DNA of 64,000 nt from Loxodes magnus. Lineage: Eukaryota > Ciliophora > Karyorelictea > Loxodida > Loxodidae. Position numbers and translations under genes: made by a program. The stretch lies in NCBI GenBank assembly GCA_946699065.1, contig CAMPDV010001230.1, positions 1 to 64,000 on the forward strand. Direction: 5' to 3'. Numbering within the stretch: position 1 is the stretch's first letter; each line of letters opens with the position of its first letter. Under the pieces are notes generated by a model. It did no database searches, had not been told where the DNA came from, and saw nothing but the letters and a program-made list of their open reading frames with translations. This document shows positions 40,231 to 50,967 of the stretch, in pieces.

Positions 40231-40560
40231 ATGATTCTTATTACTATTAAGTTTTTTTATTATAAAGAACTGAGTACCAACGAGGTGCTACACGCTGTAT
40301 AATTAAATGAGTTATTATAATATAATTTAAATAGGGTGGAAAGCCTTTCCTTCGGATGCTGCTTGGAGGCCCAACAAGGCAACTAAAAAATGAGCCCGGA
40401 CGGAGGATACATCGGAGAAAGAAAAAACCAATTACAAGAGAAGGAAGATGTGACAAGCTGGAGAGCTCTGAATGCTAGGAGGAAACTTTCTTCATCATAG
40501 GTCGGGGAAATGTTCCCGTAATCGCATATTGCATCCTATGCTTTGGATTACTTTTAAACT
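40231..40560 (+). CDS. ORF with K-E-L...N-E motif (copy 2), GC-rich, mobile-element-like
   Basis: ATG at 40231 gives a short hydrophobic start, then Y-Y-K-E-L-S-T-N-E-V-L-H-A-V. The continuation into GC-rich DNA is balanced in composition (M-S-P-D-G-G-Y-I-G-E-R-K and V-T-S-W-R-A-L-N-A-R-R-K-L). The motif matches minus-strand ORFs at 33.8 and 51.0 kb. Both are AT-rich, so this copy is probably the youngest. No clear stop is seen before the adjacent retroposon, which begins 70 bp downstream. A competing minus-strand frame (40247-40456) is judged a shadow because it lacks the conserved motif. Confidence 0.4.
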
Positions 40561-40614
40561 AGATAATAACTAATAAACTATTTATTAACTTTAATTATAT
40601 CTTTAATTTATTAA

Positions 40615-40961
40615 ATTACCAGTTAATTAATTAATTAATTTCAACTAAAAAGGTTTTTGGACCGGAAACTCCTTTCCGATTGCACGGCCCAACGCTCTCT
40701 TTTTATGGAATAACGGGGATTTCCTGTTGTGCTCCAGGCACAGCTGCTAGGGAGCTCCATCGCTATGAGCAGCCAGGCTTCAAGCCCCTACCAAGAGCGG
40801 ATAATCTCAAAGACAGTGTTCCCTTCAGAAAATGACTCTGGCCAGGGACTTTCTCAGCGACAGGAAAGGAACTTTTTCCTAGCCATAAAACCAGAAAGTA
40901 TTGTCACGAAGGTCATTCTCAGCTCCCACCATCTTTTCAATTATGATTACCAGTTAATTAA
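40615..40961 (+). mobile_element. Short retroposon (SINE-like), copy 2, with 16-bp target-site duplication
   Basis: Body 40631-40945 (about 315 bp) is flanked by the perfect direct repeat ATTACCAGTTAATTAA at 40615-40630 and 40946-40961. It is the same element as at 516-827 in the opposite orientation, but the target duplication has a different sequence, proving independent insertion. The body starts TTAATTAATTTCAAC and ends TTTTCAATTAT. There is no obvious poly-A tail and no terminal inverted repeat. The GC-rich core differs from copy 1 mainly by transitions. Confidence 0.8.
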
Positions 40962-42438
40962 AATTTTTAATTCTAAGTATTCCTTTTAGTTAGGATATAT
41001 TTATCACTATTTAAAATTAATAATAGTTTTATATATTTTTTATATAATCAAATATCTTTAAATTTAACTAAAATAAATTCACTACTTACCTATAATTAAT
41101 TATACCTTGTAATTTTTAACTGCTGCTTTAAAAAATAAACTTAAAAAGAATACTCTACTTTAAATTCTAAGCAAATAGTAGCTAATTGAATATATAATAA
41201 TGTATCATTATTATATTTTTGAAAATACTTTGATACAAATACTTAACTTACAGCAAGAGAAAAATTCTATCTTTATATTTTTAATGTTTAATAATCTGTA
41301 TAAAAGAAAGAATTTTAGTAAGTCTTTTAAATCCTGTTTTAAGAGTTCAGATAAATAAATAATTGTTAAATGCAAAATATTATAAACTAATTATTATTCT
41401 TAATAGCTTTTATTTAAAGGAGATTGAATAACTATTAGCTTTAAAATAATTAGATCTATAGTAGGTGTGCTAATGAGATATTTAAATTTAGTTGCTTAAA
41501 TATAATTATTTTTATTCTATAAACTAATTTAAAAATATTAAATTATATTAACCTACTCCCAATTTTTCAAGTTATATTCATTATAAAAGAAGCTAAATGT
41601 TGATCTCATTAATTTAATATAGTGTTAAGATTAGAGCAAAAGAATTAGTAAATTAATTTAGGTATATAATTAAATTGAGATTATATAACTCTCATATCTT
41701 AAAAAATCATATTCAATAACTTAAACAGAATTAAAATAATTGCAATACTTTAATTATTTAGAAAACATCTTTATTTTTATAATACTAAGCTATAATACGA
41801 GTAAAGAATTATTTAGACTTTATGCTATATCTATTAAAGTGCTTATATAACTGTAAAGTTGATCCATTCTAATATTCTAGATATATAAAATTTATGAGTA
41901 TTTGTAATATAATTATTTAGTTTTTTCAATTTTTAGGATTCTTAAATTAAGTTATTTTGCTTAAAATTAATTTATTTTATTTTAATTTATAAATTCTTGC
42001 TTAATTAAATATCATAAGTTTTTATTAGCCTTTCTTTGCAAATATACATCATTATAGTTAATATAGCAATGATTTGCTAAATGGAACATTGTATACATTT
42101 CTCTTTTAATTTCCTATATTCAACTATTTTATATCATTTTAAATAATAATTAAATGATTCTTGTGTTTCAATCTGACACTCTGTAAAATACTCAGCTAAA
42201 TAATCTACCTACAGCTAAAATATTCTAATTTCCAGAACTGAGAAAAAAGCCAAGATAGAGTAAGATAATATGCATTAATAAATGAAGACTTATATGCTGA
42301 AAAAAACACTAAAATTAAATATTTTACACTATTGATAGTTTCTCTATAGGAAGATCTAACTTAATTAGAGAATGTAAATATAATACTTAAAACTCTGGCT
42401 GAGAATAGAAACAAGAGCTTTGATAACAGAATTTCAAA
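40962..42438. other. AT-rich DNA with possible coding trace at its 3' end
   Basis: No gene recognised up to about 42230. From about 42230 a frame (N-W-E-K-S-Q-D-R-V-R-Q-Y, then L-E-N-V-N-I-I-L-K-T-L-A-E-N-R-N) looks protein-like. It runs in a different frame into the ORF at 42439, so it may be an upstream exon or a frameshifted N-terminus. Confidence 0.3.
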
Positions 42439-42969
42439 ATGAGAAAGAGAAAAACATATATTTCGAAGAGTAAATAAACAACTAAAAATAGCGAAGAGAT
42501 ATTGGGAGAATTACAAGTAATCTTGAAAATGAAATATTTATCTATGAAGAGTAAAGAAAAATATAAAAAAGAAAAAAGTAAATATGATATAGTAGAAGCA
42601 GAAGTGAGTTGTTTTCAATAAATACAGAAAAGAAGAGAATATATTAAATTTAAATCATGAACTATTTTGAATGATAAAGCAAAAATTATTAAAGCTTTGA
42701 AAAAATACTTAAGATATTCAAATTCGAGGATTTAAAGCCAAGAGACCTTATTATATTGGCTAAGAAAGAGTATTAATAAAAAAGTATTTGGAATTATAGA
42801 TTAAAGAAAACAGATACTCTAAAATATTAAGGTTTTCAAGATAATAGAGGAAGTTGATGAGAGTTTATATGTTTGGTACAAAGAGTAAGGAATGAGGTAC
42901 ATAATAATTTATAATTGTATTAAAAAACAAGCTTCAGATACTTATTAATTATCTAAATTAATAAACTGA
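42439..42969 (+). CDS. Orphan helix-turn-helix ORF, CENP-B/Tc5-transposase DNA-binding type (tentative)
   Basis: 176 codons, ATG 42439 to TGA 42967, with one TGA-Trp at 42658. After a basic N-terminus, residues about 72-110 (L-N-D-K-A-K-I-I-K-A-L, then T-L-L-Y-W-L-R-K) have the layout of a CENP-B/Brinker-type helix-turn-helix. Residues about 135-160 (E-E-V-D-E-S-L-Y-V-W-Y-K-E-Q-G) match the start of the second, Tc5/CENP-B-type DNA-binding domain (consensus like L-D-x-x-L-x-x-W-x-x-x-x-R). No DDE nuclease part is visible downstream, so it would be a truncated transposase or a domesticated DNA-binding protein. Assignment rests on motif shape only. Confidence 0.45.
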
Positions 42970-43885
42970 TCATTACATTAAAAAATCCTGCTTGCGATAT
43001 TATAAGTTAAATGATTTAAATAAGATAAAGCCAACTTTTAATTATATGATTAAGTTAATTGTTAATTTTATTTAAGCTGTATCTGGCTAAAATTTTATAT
43101 AAATTAAAAGGCAATATAACATCATTTTTAGTATCTGCTTTCTTTAAAAATGCCTAAATGCATAAACCATAACAAGCTATTTGAATAAATTAAGAACGAT
43201 TCTCTCAATAAAATGATCATATTATACAAAAGATTTCAAAGATCAAAACATATTAATTTTTAGACTGTTTTATCATTCACTCCTTTATTTCATAAAAAAA
43301 CAATATTAGTAAATTCTTTAAGCTTATACTTTTAACTAAGCCTTTAAAAGCAAAAAATTTAGATAGTTAGAATTAAAATATAACATCAGGCTGAGTAGCA
43401 GCATTCACGTATTAATTGATTAATTATCGAAATAAATAACAGCAAAAATATAGTAATTACACTATTCCTATTATATTTTAAACCTTCCATTAAGCCTATT
43501 ACAATCTTCCTTTACCATAGATAATTTACCCTCTTATTATATCAACAAAAATAACCAAAAATTATGGAAAATTAGCATAAGTTAGAAATAAAGTTACCAT
43601 GATATATTAAATTTAGAGGTATATGATATATAATAATACCTTTATTTTACACTAGAAGAATTAGTTTTTTAGATTTAATATTATTAACTATTATTTAATT
43701 AATTTAGCTTAGTCAATTTACTCTTCACTACACTTTTAGACTTTAGATGTTAATAACTCATTATAGGATACAATATATGTGGAAGTCACTAGGAATATAA
43801 ATACTTTTATTAAGGATTGAAGAGCGTTGGAAGAAAAAACTAAGAAAAAGTTTTAAAATTCTTTAATTTTTTAAATTTATAAAAA
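42970..43885. other. AT-rich spacer, no gene recognised
   Basis: Nothing supported on either strand between the HTH ORF and the EF-hand gene. Confidence 0.4.
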
Positions 43886-45615
43886 ATGGGGTTGGAAATC
43901 TCGTGTTGTGGTGAAAATCGTTAAAACAAGAAATAGAATCTGGAAGAAAGCGAGAATAATGGAGACGAAGCTTTGAATCCAGAGTTATCAATTTTAAGTG
44001 TAGAAATGATAGAGGAAAGAAAAGATTGAAATAAGGCCTTTGTTGACTTAAGATCAGTTCCTTTTAAAAATATACAGGCGAAACTTTCATATTTCGAGGA
44101 TTTGAAAAATGATTTTACCTTTGATAAATTGCAAATAAAGAGCGAAAAGTATGATTTATACTACAAGAATGTCCTAAGTACTTTCCTCTAGTAGACGTTT
44201 ACTCTCCAAGTTTTTTAGGTAAAAGGCTAAAATGGAAAAATAATTGATAAATAAATAGAATTTCTACAAAGGTTAGATCATCCTTTTCTAGCTTCTTCTG
44301 TGGAATATTTCTAAGATTAAAATTAATTTACAGTAGTAATGAATTAGCTTCCAAGCTATTCATTGTAAGACATTATTAATTAATAAAAAAAATTTGAAGA
44401 AATCTAAATTCGTAAGTTAGGATATTCCCTGCTACTTTTAGCTCGCTACCTTCGTAAGAATAAAACTATTCTTTTTAGCTTCACTCCTGAAAATATTTTC
44501 ATTTAGAACCCAAGAAACTTTAAGATCATCAAACTTACAAGATTTACGGAGTCAATTGTATTCGAGCATCAACCTTCAAGCAAATCTATTGAGAGATAGT
44601 TTGACTAAAACTATTATTTTTCAAATGAGCTTTATGATTACTCTCAAAAAGTAAACTGCTCAGCTGATATATTTGCCATTGGAATAATTCTCCTATAGAT
44701 GGCATTAGGAGATCATCCTAAAAATATGATTAAAGGCTGAGAGTAAAATACATAGAATAACAAAAATAATAATCATGAGCTACTTTTTAAGTTACTACGG
44801 TAAAATAAAAAGTATATGTCTGAAGCATTATACGATCTATTATAAATGTGCTTTCAAATAGATACCTAAAAGCGTAATTAACCTGAATAAATGCTACAAT
44901 TAGGCTTTTTCTAGGCTAAATCATCACTTAAAAGACAGAATAGAGAGTTCTTTTATAAGCTCACTGCATATTCAAAGCTTAACGTTTGGCAAAGAATAAT
45001 CTTCTAGTTTACCGTGCTGAAATTATTTAAATCTCAGTCAAAAATTAAATACGAGCAATCATTTTTAAGGTTGGACAAGTAAGGAAAAGGTTTCATAACT
45101 GAATCAGATTTATGTTAGATCCTGCTTAATATAAAATAGGATAACTAAATTTATTATGATACATTTTCTTCTGGAAAGGAACCTTTCGCCCTATCTTAGC
45201 AACTGTTTTCAGTAATAGATACAACAGGAGATGGAGAATTTAACTTCAGTGGTATCCTTTTTATATTTAGAATACCTAATTACGCATATGTTTTGGAAAA
45301 TCAGTCCTCAAGAAATAGATCTGACTTTAGATTTCCTCTTTTCATGGATGGATACAGTAATATTTTATACAGTATCAATAAGACCTAATTTAGTTCTAAA
45401 ACATTTCCAATATTCCCCAGTTTAGTAAAGACTAGTAAAAAGCTCTATTAAAGCTCCTTAGAGAACTTGATTAGGATGGAAAGAAATAATTAACTAGACA
45501 GTAGTTTGTTGATGGAATTAAGAAAAAACTAGAAATGAATTTTAAAATCTTAAATGAATCTATTCAGAATTAGAACTTCGACTACTAGATATTTGACTCG
45601 CTTTATTACTCTTGA
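43886..45615 (+). CDS. CDPK-like protein with degenerate (pseudo)kinase domain and EF-hands
   Basis: Exons 43886-45251, 45271-45356 and 45373-45615 encode 564 residues ending at TGA. The N-terminus M-G-L-E-I-S-C-C fits myristoylation and palmitoylation, so membrane attachment is likely. A kinase-like domain (about residues 80-350) keeps L-D-H-P-F-L, P-E-N-I-F-I and a Ser/Ala-D-I-F-A-I-G segment. The VAIK lysine is absent (T-L-Q-V-F-Q-V), HRDLKPEN is replaced by L-F-S-F-T-P-E-N, and DFG is replaced by L-T-R-F. Catalysis is therefore not expected. EF-hands: D-K-Q-G-K-G-F-I-T-E-S-D; D-T-T-G-D-G-E-F-N-F-S-E (canonical, completed only by splicing); a degenerate one after M-D-T; and D-Q-D-G-K-K-Q-L-T. 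Known family: calcium-dependent protein kinases of ciliates, plants and apicomplexans. Inferred role: calcium-responsive scaffold or regulator. Confidence 0.88.
45252..45270 (+). other. 19-nt intron splitting an EF-hand loop
   Basis: GTATCCTTTTTATATTTAG. Splicing joins F-S-G to give F-S-E-Y, completing the canonical calcium-binding loop D-T-T-G-D-G-E-F-N-F-S-E. Without it the loop loses its terminal Glu and the frame goes wrong. Confidence 0.9.
45357..45372 (+). other. 16-nt intron in the CDPK-like gene
   Basis: GTAATATTTTATACAG. Removing it restores the frame leading to the last EF-hand (L-R-E-L-D-Q-D-G-K-K-Q-L-T) and a TGA stop. Unspliced, the frame ends early at a stretch with no family similarity. 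Confidence 0.85.
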
Positions 45616-46397
45616 ACTTTAACTTTTATAAAGTTTATCTTTTTTGTCTTTTTTTTGTTTATTATTTTTATATATAATTAGTTCCCTTTCTGCAAAGGTA
45701 TCCTTTTGTCTAAAGTTGTTAATTTAATTATTTAAGCTAATATGGATTGAGATAAATCTAGATTTTTATTTTTCTTTAAGATATAAAACAAGAAATCAAT
45801 AAACCTATCTCATTATAAGCATTTCTAATTATATCAATAGTCTCTTTTCAAATTTTAGTAGAATGCCATAATAATATGATACTAAGCTAGCAATTTTCCC
45901 CTATATATTATAAATATTTTAGAACCATATAATATCTACCACATTTTAGTTTTTATATCATAATACTTTAGCTGTTCTATCAAAAGAATAATATGCTAAA
46001 TTGTTTTTTATTACATATAGTATAATTCAAAAATTAAGTTTCATCTAAAGATAAGGCTATTTGTATTTCTGCTTATACCAAATCTCTCCCATTTATTGAA
46101 AATAAAGAGATTCTTTCAGATTTATATATTACATGTATACAATATTTACATTAAAAGGTATTTGAAAGATTTATGATTAAATGACTAACCATTATCAATT
46201 TCCTTTAAAACTCCAAATTTACGTTTGATAATAGCTCTGCTAAGATGTCTTTTGAACAATAACTATATAAGGATTGTAAAGTTATTTATATATGTATGTT
46301 GTTTTTATCATAGTTTAAGTTATCATTTCCAGCTTTATCTTAATATTTCTCTTAAGCTTTATCTTTAATTTTTCATATCACAAATGTTATTAAATTT
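45616..46397. other. AT-rich spacer, no gene recognised
   Basis: Nothing supported. Mostly A/T homopolymer-rich sequence. Confidence 0.4.
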
Positions 46398-47348
46398 ATG
46401 TATAGTAGACATATTTTTAAAGCCTTCTGTTTCCTCAGATTTTATTTGAAGAGGCTTGTATTCGATCTTAGTAAAATTAGATGGTATAAAAAACCTTTTA
46501 AATAGTTATAATGAATAAATATTAACTAAGTGTAGTGGAATACGTAATTTCATGGTTAAAGGGGTTATAAATCTTCTTTATCTATTAAACTGACTACAGC
46601 TTAATGATAATCATTAGATGAAGCTTAGTAGGTATGTGATTAATAAAGAGTTTCTAACTTATAGAAAGGTTAAGTTAGCTAATTTTCATATAAGATTAAT
46701 CAGTATAAATGTGAAACATAACTTAAAATAGGAAATAGGCTTTTAATTAAGAACATAAGGATTTCAAATAAAACCTTGGGAGTTTTTTAAAAAAGACTTA
46801 AATAATTTGAGAGAATTGAATGTAATTCAACTAATTAACTTCAATTTATATAGAAAAAAGAATAAATTTCTATTCTAAAATCTAAAAAACATAATATAGC
46901 AGAGGAGAGACTTAAAAATTGGGTTATGCAATGGCAACTATCAGTATTTTAATCCTTAATCAAAAATTTTAGTATCTAAACCTGATTAGTTAATTTCTAA
47001 ATAAAATTGCTTTGCCTCTACAAGACACTCTTTAAGTAAATAATAATTGAAGATTTTTATGAAAGTACAAACATTCGAGGAGCCAAATATAAATATTTAT
47101 AACTTAAAAACTTTAAAATACTCTATTAAGACTTTATTTCTAGTTTTTATAAAATTGGGCGATATCCATTTTAAATAAAGGTACTAAATATTAAAAAACA
47201 TGCAAATGACTTAATTTCATGTTTTATTGTTTAGACCAATTCATAACTTTTTGCTTAGCTTTACCTTAAAGTTTAAATGCTTAAAAATAATTTGAGATTC
47301 AGATTAAATTTAAATGTAAAAAGAGCCAAATTTTTGTATAATTATTGA
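46398..47348 (+). CDS. Possible gene of unknown function
   Basis: A 316-codon frame from ATG 46398 to TGA 47346 reads as a fairly balanced, basic protein (for example A-E-E-R-L-K-N-W-V-M-Q-W and E-D-F-Y-E-S-T-N-I-R-G-A-K-Y). No paralog, known domain or intron supports it. Under this genetic code open frames of this size also arise by chance. It would converge with the minus-strand Gag-like gene at 47505. Kept as a low-confidence candidate because its composition is better than the flanks. Confidence 0.22.
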
Positions 47349-47443
47349 GTTTAGATATGAATTTTTCAATTATTTAATTAAATATAATGTGTGGAAAAAT
47401 TAAAATAATAACTAATTAATTTTAACTATAAGGGTTAGGGTCA

Positions 47444-47479
47444 TCTTTAATTAGAGGAAATGTTTCCTCAAATTAAAGA
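47444..47479. repeat. 17-bp near-perfect inverted repeat (hairpin)
   Basis: Arms at 47444-47460 and 47463-47479 (TCTTTAATTAGAGGAAA and its complement, one mismatch) enclose a 2-nt centre. It lies 25 bp beyond the stop of the minus-strand Gag-like gene, next to GGGTTAGGG at 47432-47440. It could be a 3'-end or terminator hairpin, or the terminal structure of an element. Confidence 0.7.
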
Positions 47480-47504
47480 CAATAAAAGTTTTTATATTCA
47501 ATAC

Positions 47505-48356
47505 TCAAGTGTACATATCTTCATCTGAATCAATTTCAAACTGAGATAATTCTTCTTTCTCTTCAATAAACTCATAGAATTGTTCTTCCATCTTCTTGTA
47601 ATTTTTCTCCAGCTTCTCTAAACAAATTCTAAGGTCATTGTTGTCCTTTTAAAGCTATTAATTCTGTTACTATTAAATACCAAGATCCTGTTTGATTAGT
47701 GTCACACTTGAATCATTTAATATCAGCTTCTTTCTGTAAATACCTCCAAAGTAGTTACAATATAGCCTCCTCGATGCTCCAAATTCTTTGCAGTGCTGAT
47801 CAAGCACTCTTCTTCACTTCGGACATTACCTCCAAAAATGTCCAGCCTTTTGACAACAATATCAACGTTTTATTAAAGGTTTGAATTAAAATTTTGATTC
47901 TGTTTACATTTTTTCAATTTCCATCTTATCTGTTTGAGGTTAGTTTTTTTTTATTGGTAATCGATTTTCTTCTTTAATTTTCTATTGATTTGCTACTAAT
48001 TTTTTTTCTAATAGTTCAAATTAGGAAGTTATATTTTCAATTTAAAACTAAACTTTACTTACCAAGTCTTGATCTTCCTTTTTTCTATCTTACAAAAGAA
48101 GCCGAAGATTCAAGTTTTCTGCCTTCAGGATCTATATTTCGGTATTCATTTTCTCAATTAATGAACAAAGCTAAATAATGTCTTGCTCGTGGGGTTTCTC
48201 AAGTTTTTTCAGTTTGCTAGGAAATTCCGTATTTCCCAATCCTTAACAGGAGTAGATTTATCTTTTTTGAATTCTTGGTTCTTGTTAGTTAACTGAGACT
48301 TAAGATTGATCTTTAAGGTTAGAATTTAAGGTTTAGATTCCCGGGTTTTTTTCCAT
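47505..48356 (-). CDS. Gag-like zinc-knuckle protein, copy 3, with a TGA in the knuckle
   Basis: One uninterrupted frame of 283 codons from ATG 48356 to TGA 47505. The N-terminus has G-L-G-N-T-E-F, matching L-G-N-P-E-L of the copy at 34546. A coiled coil (about residues 75-145) is followed by K-M-E-I-E-K-M and a knuckle in which the first Cys position is a TGA (Y-C-C-Q-K-A-G-H-F-W-R-Q-C; TGA codon at 47862-47864, residue 165). Then F-G-G-I-Y-R-K-K-L and an acidic coiled-coil tail ending E-I-D-S-D-E-D. If TGA is Trp here, the zinc site has lost a ligand. A 15-nt GTAAGT...TAG segment (minus strand, around 48048-48062) could be an in-frame intron. Otherwise collinear with the other Gag-like genes. 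Confidence 0.7.
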
Positions 48357-49999
48357 TTTTTAATATAATTAAAATAATAAAGTACTCTTATTAGTTGTTT
48401 ATTATCTAAAAAAACGTAATAAATAATAAAATAAAGGGCATAGAAAGCTATTTATATTAAAAAACAATCAATTAGTCTAAAAAATTTGCTCTACTTGCTA
48501 TATGCTCTCATTGATTTTTTATAATAGGACTTTTGCTTTATTCATATATTTTTTTATTTTTATAATTTTGATTTCACTTTAACTTGTTATTTTCTCTAAT
48601 GACTTTCTTTTTCTATTTGTCTATTAAAGAAACTAGCGTTAAATATACAGTCTATTTTATTTAGTTATCATTGATAATTATTATATCATGCATCTAGCTT
48701 GTATATCACATTTTTTTCTATTTATTTTCTCTCTGAAAATAGTCGACTTTTAATAATTAAAAATTTATTTTAAATTAATAGTAGAGTCAAGTTTAAAGAA
48801 CTTACAAGAAATAATACAAAAAAATTGCTTTAAAAAATTTTAAAAGAAAACTAAACTAAGTATTTAAATGCAGCTAATACTGCTTAGTAGCATTCAAGAA
48901 ATTAACTAACATCTCCTGGGAAAAATGATAAAATTAAATTAATGAGAACTTGAAAAAAACAGAAATATAAAGAGAATAAAATCTCTTTAATAAAATAAAG
49001 AAGAAATATCCTAAAAAGAGATTATTTCTTCTAAGGAATGTCTAATCTAAAGTAATATTGTATATAAATTGCTTAGATTTTAATAATAGTAGAATTCTAT
49101 AAAATTGAATGCAAAAATATAAACCAAATAAATATCCATAAACTTATATTTAATAATACCTGAGAGCCTAAGATTTAAAATAATTTAACACTAATAAGCA
49201 ACGAAATTTACAATATAAATAAATTTTTTTATTTATAACCTTTAATTTTTCACTGAACTTTAATTATTTTTCCTGGATATAATAAAAATTCCGTCTGTTC
49301 GAAGATATTAATAAAGTAACTTCTATTTCATAATTTTTAAATCTTTTTCTTTCTTCACTTTTTTTTAATTTGATTTAATGTAAAGTGGATGTTTTGCATT
49401 TAATAGACATAATGATATTAGAAATAAATTAAGCAACTTATTTAATTTTATTTAGCTTATCAAATATTTTTAGTTTTATTGATTTTCTTTATTATTCCTC
49501 TTTTTTCTTTTCTGCCTGACTTAAATATCGACTATTTTTAAAGCTCTACTTGAAAGTCTTAAATTTAGCTTGCTTTCTTTTTAGTTAGTTCATCATTAAA
49601 TAATTTAGGCTATTTAATTTCTTAAGTGACAAATAATTTTAATATTAATGCTTTTACCTTTATGTATGGCTTTTGACTTTAACTATCTTATAATCTAAGC
49701 TTAATAAATTTCAAATTGGCTAAGAGTAATTTTTATCTTGCTGTTTATTAATTTTTTACTTATGATTTATTCAAAATTAATTTCCTTTCACTTAATTGGA
49801 GATTCCAATTTTTATTAATATTTCTAGCTAAGAAGGAAGCTATCAACAAGCTATTTATAAGACCTTTTTGTATAGCCAAGTATGAGGAGTTGGTATAATA
49901 AATTTTAACTGTATGTTTAATATTTTGAATACCCTTATTAAGAGATTTGAAGTATCTATCCTACTTTAATTTAATGCATATTTAATATATTAGCTCTAC
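48357..49999. other. AT-rich DNA, no gene recognised
   Basis: Very AT-rich with long T and A runs. Nothing supported on either strand. Confidence 0.4.
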
Positions 50000-50560
50000 C
50001 CATGGCTTTATATAATTTACTAATCACTTTCAAAAGAGTAAATTACTTTAGTTGCTAATAATTTGAATCTTTCAGTCTAGATAATTATTAAACTTTAGAA
50101 TTATAAAAAAGTTCTAGTACTCAGGGATTTTAACTTTCATATGTATTTTTATTTCTCTCTTAAGCATATAATTATTATTGAGAAGATCAATTAAGAAACA
50201 AAAATAACTAAGCATGAAATTAAGGTTAAGAAACTGAGTTATTATTGCCAGAACTAGTGGCATCTTTGGAAGAATGCAAACTATTTAAAGAATCAAAGAA
50301 TAAACGTGAAGAAATAAAGTACAATAATAAATTACAAAAAGGAAAAATGAGATTTAATGTAGTAAAAATGGATCAGTTTACAGACTAAAGAGAGAACTAG
50401 AACCTGTGGAGTTAGGAAGCATAACTAAAACTAATAACGGAGAGAGAAGGGGGATCAGAAAAGCAAGATTCACGAATAATAGAGCTATTAAAAAGCAAGA
50501 ACAAAGAAACCTCAAACTTATTTTAAGTGATGATATGCAGGATGCAACCACAACAAATTT
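50000..50560 (+). pseudogene. Decayed Gag-like zinc-knuckle gene, copy 4
   Basis: From about 50150 the plus strand reads I-E-K-I-N-Q-E-T-K-I-T-K, then S-Y-Y-C-Q-N-Q-W-H-L-W-K-N-A and a Lys/Gln-rich tail. It lines up with M-E-I-E-K-M...W-Y-C-C-Q-K-A-G-H-F-W-R-Q-C of the copy at 47505 with exact CCHC spacing. The first and last Cys are replaced by Ser and Ala, so the zinc site is destroyed. The upstream coiled-coil part is not clearly recognisable and the start is unknown. Confidence 0.5.
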
Positions 50561-50967
50561 ATAATCTTAATCTCATTTAGAATATAAATTTTAAAGATTA
50601 CTATTATTTAGTAAAATTAGGAATATTTTTTTCAGATTCCGCATAAATACTTCGATGACCTTATTACAATCAATAACTTGTCATTTTTGATCTTATTAAA
50701 GACTTGGACGATTAAAAATAAAATTAAAGAATATCATTACTAGCTTTATTTAGATAATACTTTATAGATAAGAAAATTTTAAGATTGTATTTATTTTAAA
50801 CTCATATTAGATCTAAAATGTTTAAAATATCTAAAAGTTAAAAATAAGAAAAATATATAAAAAAAATGTTAGCATTCCAAATATAATCTAAAATAAGATA
50901 AATATAAAATATAAGAAAATAGTAAATTAATTAATTAATTATTTTAAAATTTTACTCTTTAAATAAA
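50561..50967. other. AT-rich spacer
   Basis: No gene recognised. Contains a short (TTAA)n run near 50930. Confidence 0.35.

Noticed and set aside
33822..40295. A 6.5-kb transposon bounded by terminal inverted repeats around CCTCGTTGG / CCAACGAGG
   Set aside because: The matching ends read as the end of the same ORF in opposite orientations with synonymous codon changes, and a third copy lies at 51.0 kb. No target duplication or transposase was found, so two oppositely oriented gene copies are a simpler explanation.
40247..40456. 69-residue minus-strand ORF
   Set aside because: It overlaps the plus-strand frame carrying the conserved K-E-L...N-E motif and has no relative in the other copies.
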